Assembly (NCBI GenBank): GCA_037074615.1
Contig: CM073524.1
Coordinates: 22,397,406 to 22,461,405 of the forward strand
Length of the DNA stretch: 64,000 nucleotides
Reading direction: 5' to 3'
Source of the DNA: Leucaena leucocephala
Taxonomy: Eukaryota > Streptophyta > Magnoliopsida > Fabales > Fabaceae
How positions within the stretch are numbered: position 1 is the stretch's first letter; each line of letters starts with the position of its first letter. Made by a program: the position numbers and the translations under genes. The notes under the pieces were generated by a model. It worked only from the letters and a program-made list of their open reading frames with translations, was not told where the DNA came from and searched no databases. Below, in pieces: positions 60,563-64,000 of this stretch.

Positions 60563-62202
60563 GCATATCACCATAAATAATGTACTTCATTCAATAAGAT
60601 TCAGAACCTCCTTTTTATGTACTGTTCTGTGATACAATGCAGATTAGAAGTGGATTTTTTTTACATGATTTAGTCAAGATATCCCTACTATTTCGAGGTT
60701 CAGAGTGCAAAAAATTTTCAACATCTCTCTAATAAATAGATTTCTCAGAATTTAAACTTATATTTTTTTTTGTAAAACTACCTCTATTGTAGATTAGAGG
60801 TGGATTTAAATATGGAGGTATTGAGACGAATGTGGATGACACACTGTGGGGCGTGTGGGACCTTGCACAGGGCTGATGCTTCCACGCGCACGCCGCTTCC
60901 TCCATTTTCTGAATTATATACTAACTTCAGCTACCCTCGTCTCTTCCTTCTTCCTTTTATTTATTCTTAAGAAAGAGATTGTCAGTTTTATTTTCCCTAA
61001 ATAATTCCCCGCCATGTTTGGGGTGAGCATATCCACGCTTTTTAATGATATTCATTCAATCTCCTTCCGACACGTTTCACTTCATCATCAGAGGGCATAG
61101 TAGAAAATAAACTCCCATCAATCACTTGATCACTAACCCTAAAATGTCATATTACTGCTTTTGCATGTTCTGTGCCTAAACAAGCAAGAACTTGTGCCTA
61201 CTTGATGGCTCAAGAAGCTACTGCTCTATTTATTCTGATGGATAAAGTAGCATTTCTCTTACATACTTATGTTATTTTTCTAATATTTTTAATACTATAA
61301 TCTTATTTATAATATATTTATTATTATAAACTGTAGAGCAAATTAAAGTACCATGTGTATTTTAAATAAACTTAAAATATTAAATACTATTATAAAATAA
61401 TATCATAATATTAGATATTATTTTATCTTATTGATAACCCTACTCATGGGTATATCAACATTTTTGCTCCAGTACCGGTCACATCAATCAGATTGAGACG
61501 GTCCATCCGAAGATAAGGAATATGCCAAACACACTACTTTTATTTTTTTTGAAAAAACTATGGCAAAAATTAAAAATATTAGTCATTAAATTTAGAGTAA
61601 AAAAAATTAAATTACAATCTTATCATTTGTCATTCTCGTCGACTTTTCTCCTAACATGACAACTAATCGATTATGACTTTAAGACATAATAATATTTATC
61701 TCTATCAACAGACATAATTCAAAAATAAATATTACTCGGAAAAATATAATAAGATTCAAAACGTAACAGTATATAAGAGAGAATGACAATTAAAGACCCC
61801 ATAAGAAAATTAACACTAAATCAAGACTTTTTTGAAGATTTTCAATGCTAAAAAATATTCAATTTATAAATAAAGTTGTGTTAAGATCCTAATTTAATAT
61901 CAATCTTATTATGAAATTTTTAGCTGTCTTTGTTGTGAATTTTTTATGTTGGTGAGAAAGGGAAGGCAGGGCCATGACCCAATGAAACAAGGACAAACAG
62001 CGGTCTTGTCGTGGGGAAACTGCCCCAAAAAAGAGTAAAGAATCTGAGCCAAGGGGTCATCCCCAGATGCATAGGCAAGTTAATGACAAATACCTCTCTC
62101 TCTCTCTCTTCACATGCACCCCTCTAACTTCATCTTCTTCCCTTTCCACCGTGTTCTTGTTGTTTCATTCTTCTTGTTTTTTTAGAAAATTTATGAGCTT
62201 AA
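60563..62202. other. AT-rich intergenic DNA
   Basis: Nothing recognisable except a CT-rich run near 62093-62110. No gene. Confidence 0.45.
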
Positions 62203-62720
62203 GGCCTATTTAAATAAGATTTTAAAAAAAAATTATAAAAAAAAAAAGTTTAGGAAAAATTTATTAAAAAAAATTTAGAGAAGAGTTTATAAAAAAAATT
62301 AAATAAATAAATATTTGGATAGTTATTTTTAGAATAACTTTTTATATTGGTAAATTACTAAAAAGAATATGATTTGATTAAAAGTAAAAGAGAGGAGAGA
62401 GGTAGATAAAAGATAAGAAAGAGAATAGAGGAGATATGGTAGAAAAGAGAGAGAAAATAAGAGAAATGAGAGAGGAGAGGGTAGAGATGAGAGATGAGAG
62501 ATGATAGAGGTATAAAAAAAGTAGGGGTAAGATAGTAATTGGATAGTCTATAAGCTCTTTTACTGTTCAAAAAGCTAGTTTTAATAGTTTATTCAAAACC
62601 ATTATTTTGCCCAAAAGCACTTATAGATAAATATGACTGTTTGTTTTAAAATTTCTTCAAACTAAAATTTTACCCAAAAAAGCTTTTAAAACTATGGTTT
62701 AGGGTAAACCCAAACAGGCC
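62203..62720. mobile_element. MITE with GGCCTRTTTRR termini
   Basis: The left end is TTAAGGCCTATTTAAATAAG and the right end CCCAAACAGGCCTTAAG, so the termini are inverted and flanked by TTAA/TAA. The core is purine-rich (AGAGAGGAGAGG), the reverse orientation of the CTCTC core of the 12714 element. The inner flanks carry TTTAAAATTTCTTCAAACT-like inverted words. Confidence 0.55.
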
Positions 62721-63296
62721 TTAAGCATAAGTCATATGGCATGTTCCATCTCAAATGTATAACCTTATTTTTTTTTCTAGGTATCATTATACAATTATAC
62801 TTGAGACATTATCAGATATTAAATGTAAATATTTCTCTTAAAAAAATTAGAACTTTAATTTATTACGTTACGAGGACTAGCATTTTTTACTATACTTAAC
62901 TATATTGTTTGTAGCACCTTAATTGTTTTTTTTTTTTGGTAAAGTTCATCCCCAAAAGTTAGGTAGAGACTACTTTTCTCGTAGATATAAATATAATCAA
63001 AATAAATTTTATATCTTTCAACAAAATATTCTTTATGCGCATTTTAATATTTTTTTGTTGAGCATATGTATCTTTTTATTAGAAGAAATTATATTTAAGG
63101 TATTAACGGGTATTAAATTTAGTTACCTCTCCTAATGAAGATTTAAACATTGGCTCATCAAGTTGTGAGGGGACTAATCTATTCCGCTTGACCCAACCAA
63201 GTTGTTATGCACATTTTAATTTTTCTAAATATACGTATCTTTCTATTAGAGACAATCTTATTTGAAATAATGTGAGATAATAAATATGAACGCTTC
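62721..63296. other. AT-rich DNA with a decayed SINE-like piece
   Basis: No gene. ATTATCAGATATTAAATGTA and ATTAGAACTTTAATTTATTA (62805-62870) resemble the tail region of the SINE-like family at 21070. Confidence 0.35.
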
Positions 63297-63523
63297 TCCT
63301 TAATTTCTTTTTGTTACATAAAAGTTTAGGCAGGTTCAGCACCGGTCCCCCACCAAAGCTAAGCCCCAGGGTTCAGAGAGTGCTTATAGGAGACTTACGA
63401 GATCACCTATCAAAGGAGCCCTCACGATGACAGTGGGAATCAAACTCACGTGCTTATGAGATATGAGCCCGTTCTTTACCATATGTGCCAACTCTCATTA
63501 ACACCTTTCCTTAATTTTTTTTT
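63297..63523 (-). mobile_element. tRNA-derived SINE, same family as 34351
   Basis: Reversed, it reads an A-box-like TTGGCACATATGGTAAAGAA, a B box GAGTTTGATTCCC, the shared body CTCCTTTGATAGGTGATCTC and a tail ending in TTTATGTAAC plus A run. Target duplication: TCCTTAATTTCTTTTTG at 63297-63313 and TCCTTAATTTTTTTTTG near 63508-63524. Confidence 0.7.
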
Positions 63524-63670
63524 GTTGCCCACCCGGTTTACCGGAACTTTGTCCCGACTACATCCGGATCTGACCCGCGTCGCTCACCTGGCTATGGTGG
63601 GTGAGTCTCCTAACAGAGATTTTCTGCGTACGCTAAGGCTCGAACTCGAGACCTCGCTCCCGCGTCGCGC
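63524..63670 (-). mobile_element. tRNA-derived SINE (second family), copy A, truncated
   Basis: Reversed, the body runs from a B-box-like CTCGAGTTCGAGCCTTAGCG through GACTCACCCACCATAGCCAG and ACGCGGGTCAGATCCGGATG to CCGGGTGGGCAAC and a poly-A. The 5' side is cut after GGTCTCGAG and joined to GCGCGACGCGGG, a phrase that also occurs inside the element. Confidence 0.7.
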
Positions 63671-63687
63671 ACCTCTCCCTTTTTTTT

Positions 63688-63868
63688 GGTTGCCCACCCG
63701 GTTCATCGGAGCTTTGCCCCGACTAAATCCGGATCTGACCCGCGTCGCGCATCTGGCTATGGTGGGTGAGTCTCCCAACGGGAATTTTTTGCATTCGCCA
63801 AGGCTCGAACTCGAGACCTCGCTTAAGCGATACCGAGTCGCTTACCACTCAGACCAACCCCCGTTGGT
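63688..63868 (-). mobile_element. tRNA-derived SINE (second family), copy B, full length
   Basis: Reversed, it starts ACCAACGGGGGTTGGTCTGA, has A box TGGTCTGAGTGGTAAGCG and B box GAGTTCGAGCC, and ends CCGGGTGGGCAACC plus A run. It is about 180 bp, GC-rich and well preserved. Target duplication ACCTCTCC(C/TTAA)TTTTTT lies on both sides (63671-63687 and 63869-63887). Confidence 0.8.
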
Positions 63869-63887
63869 ACCTCTCCTTAATTTTTTT

Positions 63888-64000
63888 GTTGTTGCCCACC
63901 CGGTTCACCGGAGCTTTGCCCCGACTACATCCGGATCCGACCCGCGTCGCGCACCTGGCTATGGTGGGTGAGTCTCCCAACGGAAATTTTTTGCATTCGC
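63888..64000 (-). mobile_element. tRNA-derived SINE (second family), copy C, cut by window end
   Basis: Same 3' body as copies A and B, with few substitutions (GATCCGACCCGCGTCGCGCA). Its 5' head lies beyond the window. Confidence 0.75.

Overview
This is nuclear DNA from a flowering plant, almost certainly a eudicot. The evidence is multi-exon genes with GT-AG introns, plant-only protein families (FIT, ZAT-type and STOP-type zinc fingers, DUF688), a plastid-targeted ribosomal protein, a chloroplast Cu/Zn superoxide dismutase, AT-rich intergenic DNA and many plant-type transposons. The species cannot be named from the sequence alone.

Six host genes are well supported: a STOP1/STOP2-like C2H2 factor (8810-9946, minus), plastid ribosomal protein L9 (14690-18122, plus, 6 exons), a ZAT5-like EAR-repressor zinc finger (23836-24834, minus), chloroplast Cu/Zn SOD CSD2 (36019-38437, minus, 8 exons, with a miR398 site), the NMD factor SMG8 (48070-54359, plus, 4 coding exons) and the iron-deficiency bHLH regulator FIT (56375-58025, minus, 4 exons). 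They do not form an operon or metabolic cluster. STOP, ZAT5, CSD2 and FIT all belong to families tied to metal, proton or oxidative stress, but I see no sign of physical co-regulation.

The rest is mobile or repetitive DNA. Bases 1-3344 are a near-perfect palindrome with arms of about 1.64 kb. Each arm carries a copy of a DUF688-type gene fragment, a GC-rich MITE-like segment and an AT-rich tandem repeat of about 110 bp. A third, diverged copy of the gene fragment lies at 4865-5260. Other elements are: MITEs; several tRNA-derived SINEs; a 5'-truncated L1-type LINE with a 17-bp target duplication (33181-34352) beside a SINE that used the same target; an RTE-type LINE fragment (34727-35546); a nearly complete but dead Copia element with both LTRs and a TTATG duplication (40964-45505); a second decayed Copia fragment whose LTR contains a CACTA MITE (59226-60562); and a cluster of tRNA-SINEs at the right edge that repeatedly used one target (63297-64000).

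I found no CRISPR array, operon, true tRNA or rRNA gene, or clearly new enzymatic system. The observations most worth following up are the long palindrome carrying a gene fragment (a candidate hairpin siRNA source), serial retroposon insertion into regenerated target sites, and a possible 3'-UTR intron in SMG8 that could make the NMD factor an NMD target.
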